A stretch of DNA of 54,911 nt, from assembly GCA_910585555.1 (NCBI GenBank), contig CAJUFU010000017.1, positions 1 through 54,911 of the forward strand, in the 5' to 3' direction. This document shows positions 16,703 to 25,526 of this stretch, one piece after another. A program made the translations under genes and the position numbers. Under the pieces are notes generated by a model. The model was not told the origin of the DNA, made no database searches, and worked only from the letters and a program-made list of their open reading frames with translations. The DNA is from an uncultured Lachnospiraceae bacterium. Its GTDB lineage: Bacteria; Bacillota; Clostridia; Lachnospirales; Lachnospiraceae. Within the stretch, counting starts at the first letter, position 1, and every line of letters starts with the position of its first letter.

Positions 16703-17446
16703 ATGAATATTTCATGGGATATGACAAGCGGATTATTGCGGCGTATGGGAAGTGCCGGGATGTTAAAGAGCACCCGGGACAGGTTAGAGCGCCAGGAAGA
16801 GACGCAAAAGCAGGTGGATTACTTTGAGCAAAAGAAGGATAACCTGAAAAATGTCAAGTGCGGGAGTGTGGAGGAGATTGCCGAGAAACTGAATATGTTT
16901 CACTCTTATGAAGACCAGATTGCGGCCGCCAAAGCGGCTTATAACAGTGAGCAGATGTGGCACATTCTGGACGAGTCCACAGAGCGGGGCGAAAAGATTG
17001 CCGAGGCGGCAGAGAAATCAAAACCCAAGACACCCGAAGAAAGACAGGAAGAGATGGTGGAAGAGGCTCTGGGAATCGAAGAATCGGGAGGTATGCTGGA
17101 AGAGATTCTGGACGAGGTCGGGGAGCTGACCGAGGAACTGACCGACGAGATTACAGGGGAGCTTATAGAGGAGACAACGGAGGAATTGGCTGGAGAGTCC
17201 GGGAATGTGATAGACGAGATCACAGAGGAAATGACCAAGGAGCTTACCGGGGATGCGGTGGAAGAGATTACAGAGGAATTGGCTGGAGAGCTTACCGGAG
17301 ATGCTGTGGAAGCCGTTGCAGCATCTACAGAGAGCATGGAAGCTTTGAAAGTACAGGCCGCCCTGAATGAAAAGACGGCAGGCGTCCAGGAGGATGCCCT
17401 TGAGATGTTGAAAAAGGGCTATGTACCTTTTGATGTAAGACTGTAA
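16703..17446 (+). CDS. Glu/Thr-rich repeat protein, function unknown
   Basis: A 247-residue acidic protein that I do not recognise. Residues 1-100 are charged and helical (LRRMGSAGMLKSTRDRLERQEE, then a YFEQKKDNLKN segment). Residues about 142-203 are a degenerate array of roughly 8- to 12-residue units rich in E, T, L and G, such as EEITEELAGELTGD. The last 40 residues are helical again and end in a hydrophobic patch (KKGYVPFDVRL). No signal peptide or membrane segment is visible. AAAGGTGG lies before ATG 16703. A long open frame on the other strand over the repeats is a composition effect. Confidence 0.75.
   Translation: MNISWDMTSGLLRRMGSAGMLKSTRDRLERQEETQKQVDYFEQKKDNLKNVKCGSVEEIAEKLNMFHSYEDQIAAAKAAYNSEQMWHILDESTERGEKIAEAAEKSKPKTPEERQEEMVEEALGIEESGGMLEEILDEVGELTEELTDEITGELIEETTEELAGESGNVIDEITEEMTKELTGDAVEEITEELAGELTGDAVEAVAASTESMEALKVQAALNEKTAGVQEDALEMLKKGYVPFDVRL
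17128..17312 (+). repeat. Degenerate tandem repeats inside the Glu/Thr-rich gene
   Basis: GAGGAATTGGCTGGAGAG occurs exactly at 17180-17197 and again at 17273-17290. GAGCTTACCGG-GATGC-GTGGAAG occurs around 17240 and 17288. The repeats encode E/T/L/G-rich units and keep the reading frame. Confidence 0.8.
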
Positions 17447-17497
17447 AAGGGCCAGTACGAGACAAAACAGATGGGTTTTGTATGGTGAAATTTGAAG

Positions 17498-17532
17498 AAA
17501 GGCTTTCCGGAATTGCCGGGAGGTCTTTTTTA
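17498..17532 (+). terminator. Intrinsic terminator after the repeat gene
   Basis: AAAGGCTTTCCGG (17498-17510), loop AATTG, CCGGGAGGTCTTT, giving about 13 pairs with some wobbles and running into a T stretch to about 17531. Confidence 0.8.
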
Positions 17533-17544
17533 TACGCTTCATGA

Positions 17545-17573
17545 TTGAATTTTATTGCAATATGACATATAAT
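17545..17573 (+). promoter_or_regulatory. Promoter of the radical SAM gene
   Basis: TTGAAT (17545-17550), a 17-base spacer and TATAAT (17568-17573). The leader to the start codon at 17736 is about 155 bases, longer than usual; I see no clear structure in it. Confidence 0.7.
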
Positions 17574-17735
17574 CTACTTAGTGACAGGCATTAGGAAGAA
17601 ATCTTTGCTCGTCTTTGCAATTCTGGTGTTTCATAGTGATGGAACTTTTGACTGCGTTCTTGTCTGGTTTTTAGATTCCAAGAGGATGTACCGCAAATGT
17701 CTGCATGAAGGATTCCGGCGGGGAGATTAGGGAAG

Positions 17736-18605
17736 ATGCACTTTGTAGAGGCAAAGGGAATTTTGTCGGCACATAATGGCATGAATCTGTACAGGGGCTG
17801 TACCCATGGCTGTATATACTGTGACAGCCGGAGTAAATGCTATGGATTCACACATGAATTTGAGGATATTGAGGTAAAGCAGAATGCGCCAGAGCTTCTG
17901 GAGATGGCGCTTGTCAAGAAACGGAAAAAATGTATAATCGGTACGGGGGCCATGTGTGACCCCTATATGCATTGCGAAGAGGAAATCAGGCTTACACAAA
18001 GGTGTATTGAATTGATAGAAAGGTATGGATTCGGGCTGGCTATTCAGACCAAATCCGACCGTATCCTGCGGGATTTGGAACTTTTGCAAAGGATTCAGGA
18101 AAAGGCAAAATGTGTGGTACAAATGACCATGACAACTTATGATGAGGATTTGTGCCGTATTTTAGAGCCTAATGTATGTACTACAAGAAGAAGGTTTGAG
18201 GTGCTTGAGATTCTGCGGGCCCATGGGATTCCAACGGTGGTGTGGATGAGCCCGATCCTTCCTTTTATCAATGATACAAGGGAGAATATAGAAGGGCTTT
18301 TGGACTACTGTGTGCGGGCCGGTGTATATGGAATCATTACCTTTGGCATGGGTGTGACTCTGCGGGAGGGTGACAGGGAGTATTTTTATCAGAAACTGGA
18401 TGAGCATTTCCCGGGGATGAAGAGTAGATATCATCGTAAATATGGTTATAACTATGAGGTTACAAGCGATCATAACAGGGAGTTGATGGAGATATTGCGA
18501 AGGACTTGCACACAAAACGGGATAAAATGTGACGCAGAAGAGATTTTTCAATATCTGGGGGAATTTCCGGAGCATAAAGGGTATGAACAGTTGTGTCTGT
18601 TTTAA
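17736..18605 (+). CDS. Radical SAM protein (SplB/Rv2578c-like)
   Basis: A 289-residue radical S-adenosylmethionine enzyme. GCTHGCIYCDSR near the N-terminus gives the CX3CX2C motif that binds the catalytic [4Fe-4S] cluster. The following IGTGAMCDPYMHCEE, the IQTKSDRILRD strand and the TTYDEDLCRILEPN segment match the SPL-like radical SAM family that includes spore photoproduct lyase relatives and Rv2578c-type proteins. It lacks the C-terminal region that would identify a true spore photoproduct lyase. The reaction is unknown. It has its own promoter, and a small gene follows directly. Confidence 0.88.
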   Translation: MHFVEAKGILSAHNGMNLYRGCTHGCIYCDSRSKCYGFTHEFEDIEVKQNAPELLEMALVKKRKKCIIGTGAMCDPYMHCEEEIRLTQRCIELIERYGFGLAIQTKSDRILRDLELLQRIQEKAKCVVQMTMTTYDEDLCRILEPNVCTTRRRFEVLEILRAHGIPTVVWMSPILPFINDTRENIEGLLDYCVRAGVYGIITFGMGVTLREGDREYFYQKLDEHFPGMKSRYHRKYGYNYEVTSDHNRELMEILRRTCTQNGIKCDAEEIFQYLGEFPEHKGYEQLCLF

Positions 18606-18670
18606 AAAGAGGAATCGGGTACGAACTGAAACGGCATCATGAAGCCGGTGGGAAAGGACAAACAAGAAAT

Positions 18671-18934
18671 ATGGAGATTATGAGGAAGGTAGAAGTGGAG
18701 ATGGATATGTATCAGAATCGCGGTATGGAAGATAAGCGGCGGGAAGAAAAACAGATTGAGGATATGGTAAGGCTTTTAGACGGATTTGCCGATTCTGGGG
18801 ATAGCCGGTTAAAGATTAACATGTCCGATGAACTGGAAATGGGACAGACAAAGCGGGCATATCATCACGGCAGATGTGATATAGGGAGTCCATGGGCCTG
18901 CGGGAAGGCCTTTGATGCACAGACCGAGAAGTGA
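18671..18934 (+). CDS. Small conserved-looking protein, function unknown
   Basis: About 80 residues, downstream of the radical SAM gene. The C-terminal part, with KRAYHHGRCDIGSPWACG, contains two histidines and two cysteines that could bind metal; I have an impression of similar short proteins in Lachnospiraceae but no family name. The start is uncertain: ATGs at 18671, 18680, 18701 and 18707 are all in frame, and 18707 has the best-spaced GGAG. The open frame reaches back to 18593, overlapping the radical SAM gene by 13 bases. It may be co-transcribed with it. Confidence 0.55.
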   Translation: MEIMRKVEVEMDMYQNRGMEDKRREEKQIEDMVRLLDGFADSGDSRLKINMSDELEMGQTKRAYHHGRCDIGSPWACGKAFDAQTEK

Positions 18935-19010
18935 TTTGTAATTCAGAAATGTTTTAGGAAAAGAAGGGCCAACATGCCCTTGTCAAAGGAGACCAGTGAG
19001 GGAGAAGGAT

Positions 19011-20801
19011 ATGAAGATAGAGGAGAGACTGCAAAAACTCAGGGAGCAGATGGCGGAAAGAAATCTGGCGGCATATATTGTTCCCACAGAGGATTTCCAC
19101 AATTCAGAGTATGTGGGAGATTATTTTAAGGCAAGGGAGTATCTGTCCGGATTTACAGGTTCCGCGGGTACGCTTTTGGTATGCAGGAAAGAGGCTTTTC
19201 TATGGACGGATGGCAGATATTTTCTGCAGGCACAGCAGCAGCTTGCACAAAGCACCATCGAATTAATGAAAAGCGGTCAGCCGGGTGTGCCTGCATTGGA
19301 GGAATATCTGGCAGAACATTTAAAAGATGGTGACAGGGTTGGCTTTGACGGCAGGACAGTGACAAAGGCATTTGTAGTAAAATTACAAGACAAGACGGCG
19401 GATAAACAGATTACCTTTTATAGCAGGGAAGACCTGGCTGATTTGGTTTGGACAGACAGACCGGCGTTGTCTGCAGAGCCGGTGTGGGAACTGGAAGAGG
19501 CCTTTGCAGGACTTTCCAGGGAGGAGAAACTGGATAAGGTACGGGAGAAGATGCAGGCTCAAAAAGCGGACGCTCTTTTGCTGACGGCGCTCGATGAGAT
19601 TGCATGGCTTTTGAATCTGCGGGGAAATGATGTGCATCATACGCCCGTTTTCCTGGCATATATGCTTCTGACTAAGACAGAGGCGGTATTGTGCGTGCAG
19701 GAAAAGATTTTATCTGCAGAGATACGAGATAAGTTAAAGAAAGCGGGCGTCTCTACTTTGCCCTATGAACAGATAGAAGAATTGGTGTGCGGTCTGCAGA
19801 CCGGGCAGAAACTCTGGGTGGACGGCAGGCGTGTGAACTATAGGCTGCTTCAGGCAATTCCGGAGGGTGTGGGGCAGATGGATGCGCCAAGTCCTGTGGA
19901 ACGGATGAAGGCGGTCAAGACGGCTGCGGAGATGGAGCATCTTCGGAAAGCCCATGTGAAAGACGGCGTGGCAGTGTCACGGTTTATGCGTTATCTAAAA
20001 ACCCATGTGGGAAAAGAAAGGATTACGGAATTGGGGGCAGCTCAGGTGCTGGATGGCTTTCGACAGCAGATGGAAGGATATCTGGGCCCCAGCTTTGATC
20101 CGATTATTGCCTATGGCGCTCATGGTGCCATTGTGCACTATGCGGCCACGAAAGAGTCAGACGTAGAGATGAAACCTGAGGGTTTGTGTCTTGCAGATAC
20201 GGGTGGGCATTACAAAGACGGGACCACAGATATAACGCGTACCATTGCCCTGGGAGAACTTTCGGCGCAGGAGAAGCGGGACTATACGCTGGTATTAAAA
20301 GGACATCTGCGGCTGGGCGCGGCGAAATTTTTAGAGGGGGTCTGCGGACAGAATCTGGATTGTCTGGCCAGGGAACCCTTGTGGGAGAACGGTCTGGATT
20401 ACAACCATGGCACGGGACACGGCGTGGGTTTTCTGTTGAGCGTTCATGAAGGCCCCCAGAATTTTAGGTGGCGGATTGGGAAGGATGCTGACTGTGTTCC
20501 TCTTGAGGAGGGGATGGTCATATCCAACGAGCCGGGGCTTTATGTGACAGGTAAGTTCGGCATCCGGCATGAGAATCTGGTGCTGTGCCGTAAGGGGGAA
20601 CAGAATGATTTTGGACAGTTCATGTATTTAGAAACGCTTACGATGGCGCCTTTTGACAAGGACGCGATTGAAGTTACCCTTTTGAACAGTCAGGAGAGAG
20701 ACTGGTTGAATGGATATCACAAGAAGGTATACGAAACGCTGTCTCCCTATATGACCAAAGAAGAGCAGGAATGGCTGCAGAAAGCTACGGCCGCTGTTTA
20801 A
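19011..20801 (+). CDS. Xaa-Pro aminopeptidase (M24B)
   Basis: Cytoplasmic metallopeptidase of 596 residues that removes the N-terminal residue from peptides with proline in second place. It is of the long, three-domain type related to eukaryotic aminopeptidase P1: two creatinase-like N-terminal domains (about 1-290) and a catalytic pita-bread domain. The five metal ligands are D396 and D407 (DTGGHYKDGTTDITRT), H470 (NHGTGHGVGF), E507 (SNEPGLY) and E521 (GIRHENLV). A C-terminal M24_C extension is present. ATG 19011 follows GGGAGAAGG; the GTG at 18996 is less likely. A perfect 6-bp hairpin (18964-18981) lies upstream. Confidence 0.96.
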   Translation: MKIEERLQKLREQMAERNLAAYIVPTEDFHNSEYVGDYFKAREYLSGFTGSAGTLLVCRKEAFLWTDGRYFLQAQQQLAQSTIELMKSGQPGVPALEEYLAEHLKDGDRVGFDGRTVTKAFVVKLQDKTADKQITFYSREDLADLVWTDRPALSAEPVWELEEAFAGLSREEKLDKVREKMQAQKADALLLTALDEIAWLLNLRGNDVHHTPVFLAYMLLTKTEAVLCVQEKILSAEIRDKLKKAGVSTLPYEQIEELVCGLQTGQKLWVDGRRVNYRLLQAIPEGVGQMDAPSPVERMKAVKTAAEMEHLRKAHVKDGVAVSRFMRYLKTHVGKERITELGAAQVLDGFRQQMEGYLGPSFDPIIAYGAHGAIVHYAATKESDVEMKPEGLCLADTGGHYKDGTTDITRTIALGELSAQEKRDYTLVLKGHLRLGAAKFLEGVCGQNLDCLAREPLWENGLDYNHGTGHGVGFLLSVHEGPQNFRWRIGKDADCVPLEEGMVISNEPGLYVTGKFGIRHENLVLCRKGEQNDFGQFMYLETLTMAPFDKDAIEVTLLNSQERDWLNGYHKKVYETLSPYMTKEEQEWLQKATAAV

Positions 20802-20877
20802 GATAAGGACAAGAAGAAGGAAAGAAAAACAGGTTACACGATCAGGGGTGAAACACATAGATATGAGGAGGGGATGT

Positions 20878-22023
20878 ATGCGGTATCGAGTGTTAGGAAA
20901 GACGGGATTAGAGGTAAGCGAGATTGGCTTGGGCGGAGAATGGCTGGAGAGACATAACACCCAGGAAGTGAAAGAAGTAATCGATACCTGTGAGCAGGCC
21001 GGTATCAATATTTTGGACTGTTGGATGTCAGAACCTAATGTGCGTTCTAATATTGGGAAGGCTTTAGCAGGGCATCGGGATAAGTGGTATATTCAGGGGC
21101 ATATCGGTTCTACTTGGCAAAATGGCCAGTATGTGAAGACCAGGGAGCTTCCGAAGGTACAGGAAGCTTTTACAGATCTGCTTACGAGACTGCAGACGGA
21201 TTATATCGATCTGGGGATGATTCATTTTATTGATGAGACTGCAGAGTTTACGCAGGTGGTAAACGGCGCTTTCATGGAGTATGTGCGCAGCCTTAAGGCG
21301 GCAGGCACCATCCGGCATATCGGCCTGAGTACGCATAATCCGGATGTGGCCCAAATGGCGGCCATGCAGGGAGAGATTGAGATGCTTCTCTTTAGTGTGA
21401 ATCCGGCCTTTGATCTGCACCCGGCCACAGAAGATCTTGATGATTATTTTGCAGAAAATTACGACGAGGGTCTGTCCGGCATCGCGCCGGAGAGAGAAGC
21501 GTTATATAAGATTTGTGTGCAGCAGAATGTGGGGATTACGGTGATGAAAGGATATGCCGGCGGGCGGCTGTTCGATGCGAAGACATCGCCCTTTGGTGTG
21601 GCGCTCACACCGGTGCAGTGCCTGCATTATGCGTTGACCAGACCGGCGGTGGCCAGCGTGATGGTGGGGTATGATACTCCGGAACATGTCCATGCCGCTG
21701 TGGCTTATGAGACAGCTTCGGAGGAGGAGAAGGATTATGCCAGTGTGTTAGCGGGGGCGCCTCATCATGCGTATCCCACAGGGCAATGTACATACTGCGG
21801 CCACTGTGCGCCCTGTCCCAAGGGCATTGATATCGCGATGGTCAATAAGCTTTATGATCTGGCAGTTATGCAGGAAGCAGTGCCGGCAACCGTCAGGGCC
21901 CACTATGAACAGCTCAAGGCATCGGCAGCAGACTGTATCGGTTGTAAGGGATGCGAGAGCAGATGTCCGTTCCAGGTATCAGTGGTGGAGAGAATGGAGA
22001 AGGCCAGGCAGCTTTTTCAATAA
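20878..22023 (+). CDS. Aldo/keto reductase with C-terminal 4Fe-4S domain, divergent active site
   Basis: A 381-residue fusion of an aldo/keto reductase barrel (1-280) and a ferredoxin-like tail with CTYCGHCAPCPKG and CIGCKGCESRCPF, each able to hold a [4Fe-4S] cluster. Aligned by eye, the catalytic Asp is D47 in NILDCWMSEP, but the expected Tyr five residues later is E52. The expected Lys (TKV in typical members) falls at H75 in IQGHIGS. His of IHFIDET is kept. NADPH-site features such as GLSTHN near 145 are present. This variant of the clostridial 4Fe-4S branch may not be a standard carbonyl reductase. AGGAGGGG precedes ATG 20878. Confidence 0.88.
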   Translation: MRYRVLGKTGLEVSEIGLGGEWLERHNTQEVKEVIDTCEQAGINILDCWMSEPNVRSNIGKALAGHRDKWYIQGHIGSTWQNGQYVKTRELPKVQEAFTDLLTRLQTDYIDLGMIHFIDETAEFTQVVNGAFMEYVRSLKAAGTIRHIGLSTHNPDVAQMAAMQGEIEMLLFSVNPAFDLHPATEDLDDYFAENYDEGLSGIAPEREALYKICVQQNVGITVMKGYAGGRLFDAKTSPFGVALTPVQCLHYALTRPAVASVMVGYDTPEHVHAAVAYETASEEEKDYASVLAGAPHHAYPTGQCTYCGHCAPCPKGIDIAMVNKLYDLAVMQEAVPATVRAHYEQLKASAADCIGCKGCESRCPFQVSVVERMEKARQLFQ

Positions 22024-22053
22024 AGAAACGAATTGTCAGTGGAGGGATTATCT

Positions 22054-25000
22054 ATGAAGGGCAGTAAGAAATCGTTGTGGAACGTCACATATCTTATGTT
22101 TCTTCTGGTTGCCATCATCATCCTGTTTTATTGGTATTCTGCACAAAACGATAAACGGATTGAGGCACAGAACAGAACCTATGCGACGGACGCCGCAAGA
22201 CAGACGGGCAACCGGATTGGCGATGAATTTAAGAATGCATTGAACAGAATCAATACCTATGCATACTTTTTGGGAGAGGGGCTTTCAGAGCCTGTGGTCA
22301 CGTCGCAGATGCTTCAGGACATGGTAAAGAATTCACTGTTTGACGCGTTTCGCTTTGCCTCTGCGGATGGCGCTTATCTGGTGTCGGACGGCAGTATGAT
22401 GGATGTGTCTGACCGGGAATATTTTATCAGGGGCATGAATGGAGAGAGCGGTATCTTTGCCACCACCAGTTCCAGAGTCACCGGAGATCCGGTGGTCAGC
22501 TTCTATGCGCCGGTAACCTATCGGGGGGAGATTATTGGTGTGCTTCTGGGGGTGTATTCGGCCAATGAATATTTACAGCATCTTTTGACCACCAGCTATT
22601 TCGGAGACGTGGCAGATGTATTTCTGTGTCTGGAGGATGGGACAGCGATTGCAAGTTCCCAGGGAAAAGAATACCGTGGGAATCTGTTGGATGAAATCTA
22701 TTCCTCAGCGGTGTTAGACGAGTCTTTATATGGACAGGTGGAGGAAATATTTGCAAACGGCGGAGAACAGACTTTTATCTGCAAGGAAAACGACAAGACA
22801 GATAATATCTGTGTGATCAATCTCTCTGGAAATGAGTTTGTCCTTGTGCAGGCCTTTCCCAGGAGTGTTACACAGCGGATGTTAGACAGGGCAAACCGCA
22901 CGGGCATTGTTCTGGAAATACTGTTGATTGGCTGTTTTGTTCTCTATATCATTGCTTTGATGGTGCGTTCCAGAAGGGAGAAAAAGCTTCTTGCAGGGGA
23001 AAACCAGGAAATGAGCTATGTCATTGGGGGAATCAGCACCCTGTTTGCCCGCTTTGTCATGATCGATCTGGAGACCAATCAATACCAGTATTTGGCCGGC
23101 ACCAGCCCGGAACGCAGTGATATTGGAAGAAGCGGGGCGTATGGAGACTTTATAGATTATCTGTGTTCTTTCCTGCCGGAAGAAGAGCATCGCAAAGAAC
23201 TGGCGGGGCGGCTTGCGAGAGAAGAAATCATCTCGGATTTGGGCGAGGACGACACGGATGTGCGCTATGAATACCAGGTAGAAAGAAACGGTCAGATGGA
23301 ATGGGAACATATGAACGTGATCTGCCTGGAACGCAAAGAAGGCCGCGCCAGCAAGATTTTGTTTATTAGACAGAACATCACCGAAGTGAAAGAGAAGGAA
23401 TTGTTAATCCAGGCGAAGATGGCGGTTGCCAACAGAAAGGAAAGGCAGTATCGCGTAGCCATCGTTTCCAATTCCATCTGTACCTATGAATTTAATCTCA
23501 CAAAAGACCGGGTAGAGAGTGATATTGTAAGAATTATGCCTGATGGCGGCAGACAGTCTCTGTTAGATTTGATAGGAATGAAATTCCCCTGTCAGGCATC
23601 CGAGTGGTTTCATAAGTGTGAAGCATATGTTGCCAAGGAATCCCTGGAAGATTATAGGTCTACCTTGAATCTGGAATATCTTAGGAAGAGCTTCGAACAG
23701 GGCAATCTGGAAGCAAATGTGGAATACTGGCTTACAGATGCGCAGGAAGAAAGATTCTGTGTCAGACAGTCGTTTATCATGACCACGGAGGATGAGACGG
23801 GAGATATACTGGTCATGGTAGTGACCAAGGATATTACGCAACAGGTAAGGCAGCAGAAAGAGCAGACACTGGCGCTCAAAGAGGCGTTAATGCAGGCCCA
23901 GCATGCCAACAATGCCAAGACCACCTTCCTGTCCAATATGTCTCACGATATCCGTACACCGATGAACGCGATCATTGGTTTTACAACGATTGCCGTCAGC
24001 CATCTTGATAACAGGGAACAGGTAAAAGACTGCCTGCAGAAAGTGCTGGCTTCCAGCAATCACCTGCTGAGCCTGATCAATGATATTCTGGATATGAGTA
24101 GAATTGAAAGCGGCAAGATTCAGATCAAAGAACAGGAGTGTAACATTTCCGAAATGATGCACAACCTGGTGAATATTGTACAGCCGCAGGTGAAAGCGAA
24201 ACAATTGGAACTTTTCATAGATACCTTTGATGTGACCAACGAAGACATCATTGCCGATGCATTGAAGATGAACCAGGTGTTTGTCAATCTGATGAGCAAT
24301 GCCGTGAAATATACGCCGGCAGGAGGAATTATCAGTTTTCGGATTATGCAAAAGACCACCTTCCGACGGGGATATGGCGACTACATATTTACCCTGAAGG
24401 ATAATGGTATCGGTATGGAACCTGAGTTTGTCAAACATATCTTTGAGCCCTTCGAACGTGAGGCCAGCGCCACCCAGAGCGGTATTCAGGGCACGGGACT
24501 GGGGATGGCCATCACCAAAAATATCATCGATATGATGGGCGGCAAGATTACCGTGCACAGTGAAAAGGGTAAGGGAAGCGAGTTCATTGTGGAACTGAGT
24601 CTGAAACTGCAGGATGTGGAAAAGAACGCAGAGCAGATCAAGGAACTGGAAGGATTTCGCGCTCTTGTGGTGGACGATGATTTCGATACCTGTGACAGTG
24701 TCAGCAGAATGCTTTCGCAGATCGGTCTGCGTTCCGAGTGGACAACATCGGGCAGAGAAGCCATATATCGTGCCAGAAAAGCACATGATGAGGGAGACTC
24801 TTATCACACCTTTATCATTGACTGGCAGATGCCCGAGACCAGCGGCATTGAAACCGCCAGAAGAATCCGCAATGTCATTGGAAATGAGGCGCCAATCATC
24901 ATTCTTACGGCTTATGACTGGACAGATATTGAGGAAGAAGCCAAATCTGCAGGCGTCACGGCGTTTTGTGCGAAACCGCTCTTTATGTCTGACTTAAAGG

Positions 25001-25452
25001 CGGCCCTTTTGGCAGCAACGAATCTGATCGATCGGGAGGATGAAGTGGCGGAGTGGACGCTGGCTGATTTCGAGGGCAAGCGGGTGCTCTTGGTGGAGGA
25101 CAATGAACTGAACAGGGAAATTGCACAGGCCATTTTGGAGGAGACGGGATTTGTTGTGGAGTCGGCGCCGGATGGAACAGACGCGGTGGATATGATGAAG
25201 AAGGCGGAAGAATATTATTACGATGTGGTGCTGATGGATGTACAGATGCCTGTTATGAACGGATATGAGGCGACCAGGGAAATCCGTGCCCTGCACAGGG
25301 AGGATGTGAAGACGCTTCCGATTATTGCCATGACGGCCAACGCCATGGATGAGGATAAGGAGACTGCATTGAAAAGCGGTATGAATGCGCATCTGGCCAA
25401 GCCCATTAGTGTGGATTTGTTCATTGCCACATTGGGGAAGTTCTTAAAATAG
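22054..25452 (+). CDS. Hybrid sensor histidine kinase with two receiver domains
   Basis: A 1132-residue membrane sensor. It has membrane segments at about 10-30 and 285-310 flanking an extracellular Cache-like sensor (DGAYLVSDGSMMDVSDREYFIRG is typical). Two PAS-like cytoplasmic regions follow (about 320-600). The HisKA has H631 in MSHDIRTPMNAI; the HATPase has VNLMSNAVKYTP, DNGIGM and GTGLGMAI. Receiver 1 has phosphoacceptor D923 in IIDWQMP; receiver 2 has D1062 in LMDVQMP. No HPt domain is seen, so the relay partner must lie elsewhere. ATG 22054 follows GGAGGG. The gene is followed by a chemotaxis receptor. Confidence 0.95.
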   Translation: MKGSKKSLWNVTYLMFLLVAIIILFYWYSAQNDKRIEAQNRTYATDAARQTGNRIGDEFKNALNRINTYAYFLGEGLSEPVVTSQMLQDMVKNSLFDAFRFASADGAYLVSDGSMMDVSDREYFIRGMNGESGIFATTSSRVTGDPVVSFYAPVTYRGEIIGVLLGVYSANEYLQHLLTTSYFGDVADVFLCLEDGTAIASSQGKEYRGNLLDEIYSSAVLDESLYGQVEEIFANGGEQTFICKENDKTDNICVINLSGNEFVLVQAFPRSVTQRMLDRANRTGIVLEILLIGCFVLYIIALMVRSRREKKLLAGENQEMSYVIGGISTLFARFVMIDLETNQYQYLAGTSPERSDIGRSGAYGDFIDYLCSFLPEEEHRKELAGRLAREEIISDLGEDDTDVRYEYQVERNGQMEWEHMNVICLERKEGRASKILFIRQNITEVKEKELLIQAKMAVANRKERQYRVAIVSNSICTYEFNLTKDRVESDIVRIMPDGGRQSLLDLIGMKFPCQASEWFHKCEAYVAKESLEDYRSTLNLEYLRKSFEQGNLEANVEYWLTDAQEERFCVRQSFIMTTEDETGDILVMVVTKDITQQVRQQKEQTLALKEALMQAQHANNAKTTFLSNMSHDIRTPMNAIIGFTTIAVSHLDNREQVKDCLQKVLASSNHLLSLINDILDMSRIESGKIQIKEQECNISEMMHNLVNIVQPQVKAKQLELFIDTFDVTNEDIIADALKMNQVFVNLMSNAVKYTPAGGIISFRIMQKTTFRRGYGDYIFTLKDNGIGMEPEFVKHIFEPFEREASATQSGIQGTGLGMAITKNIIDMMGGKITVHSEKGKGSEFIVELSLKLQDVEKNAEQIKELEGFRALVVDDDFDTCDSVSRMLSQIGLRSEWTTSGREAIYRARKAHDEGDSYHTFIIDWQMPETSGIETARRIRNVIGNEAPIIILTAYDWTDIEEEAKSAGVTAFCAKPLFMSDLKAALLAATNLIDREDEVAEWTLADFEGKRVLLVEDNELNREIAQAILEETGFVVESAPDGTDAVDMMKKAEEYYYDVVLMDVQMPVMNGYEATREIRALHREDVKTLPIIAMTANAMDEDKETALKSGMNAHLAKPISVDLFIATLGKFLK

Positions 25453-25526
25453 CATTTTAGTATGGAACATGATGAAGGAAAGTAGTAAACTAGTAGATAT
25501 AGGATGGGGGAAAGGATGGGAGAACA

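Noticed and set aside
16939..17337. Ser-rich antisense frame over the Glu/Thr repeat gene
   Set aside because: It is the mirror of the GAG/GAA/ACC-rich repeats and has no start signals of its own.
18964..18981. Perfect hairpin AAGGGC/GCCCTT before the aminopeptidase as terminator
   Set aside because: It has no T run and only six pairs; it could be a leader hairpin but there is no further support.
23887..24807. 306-residue antisense frame over the hybrid kinase
   Set aside because: Shadow of the HisKA/HATPase coding sequence; no domain is recognisable.
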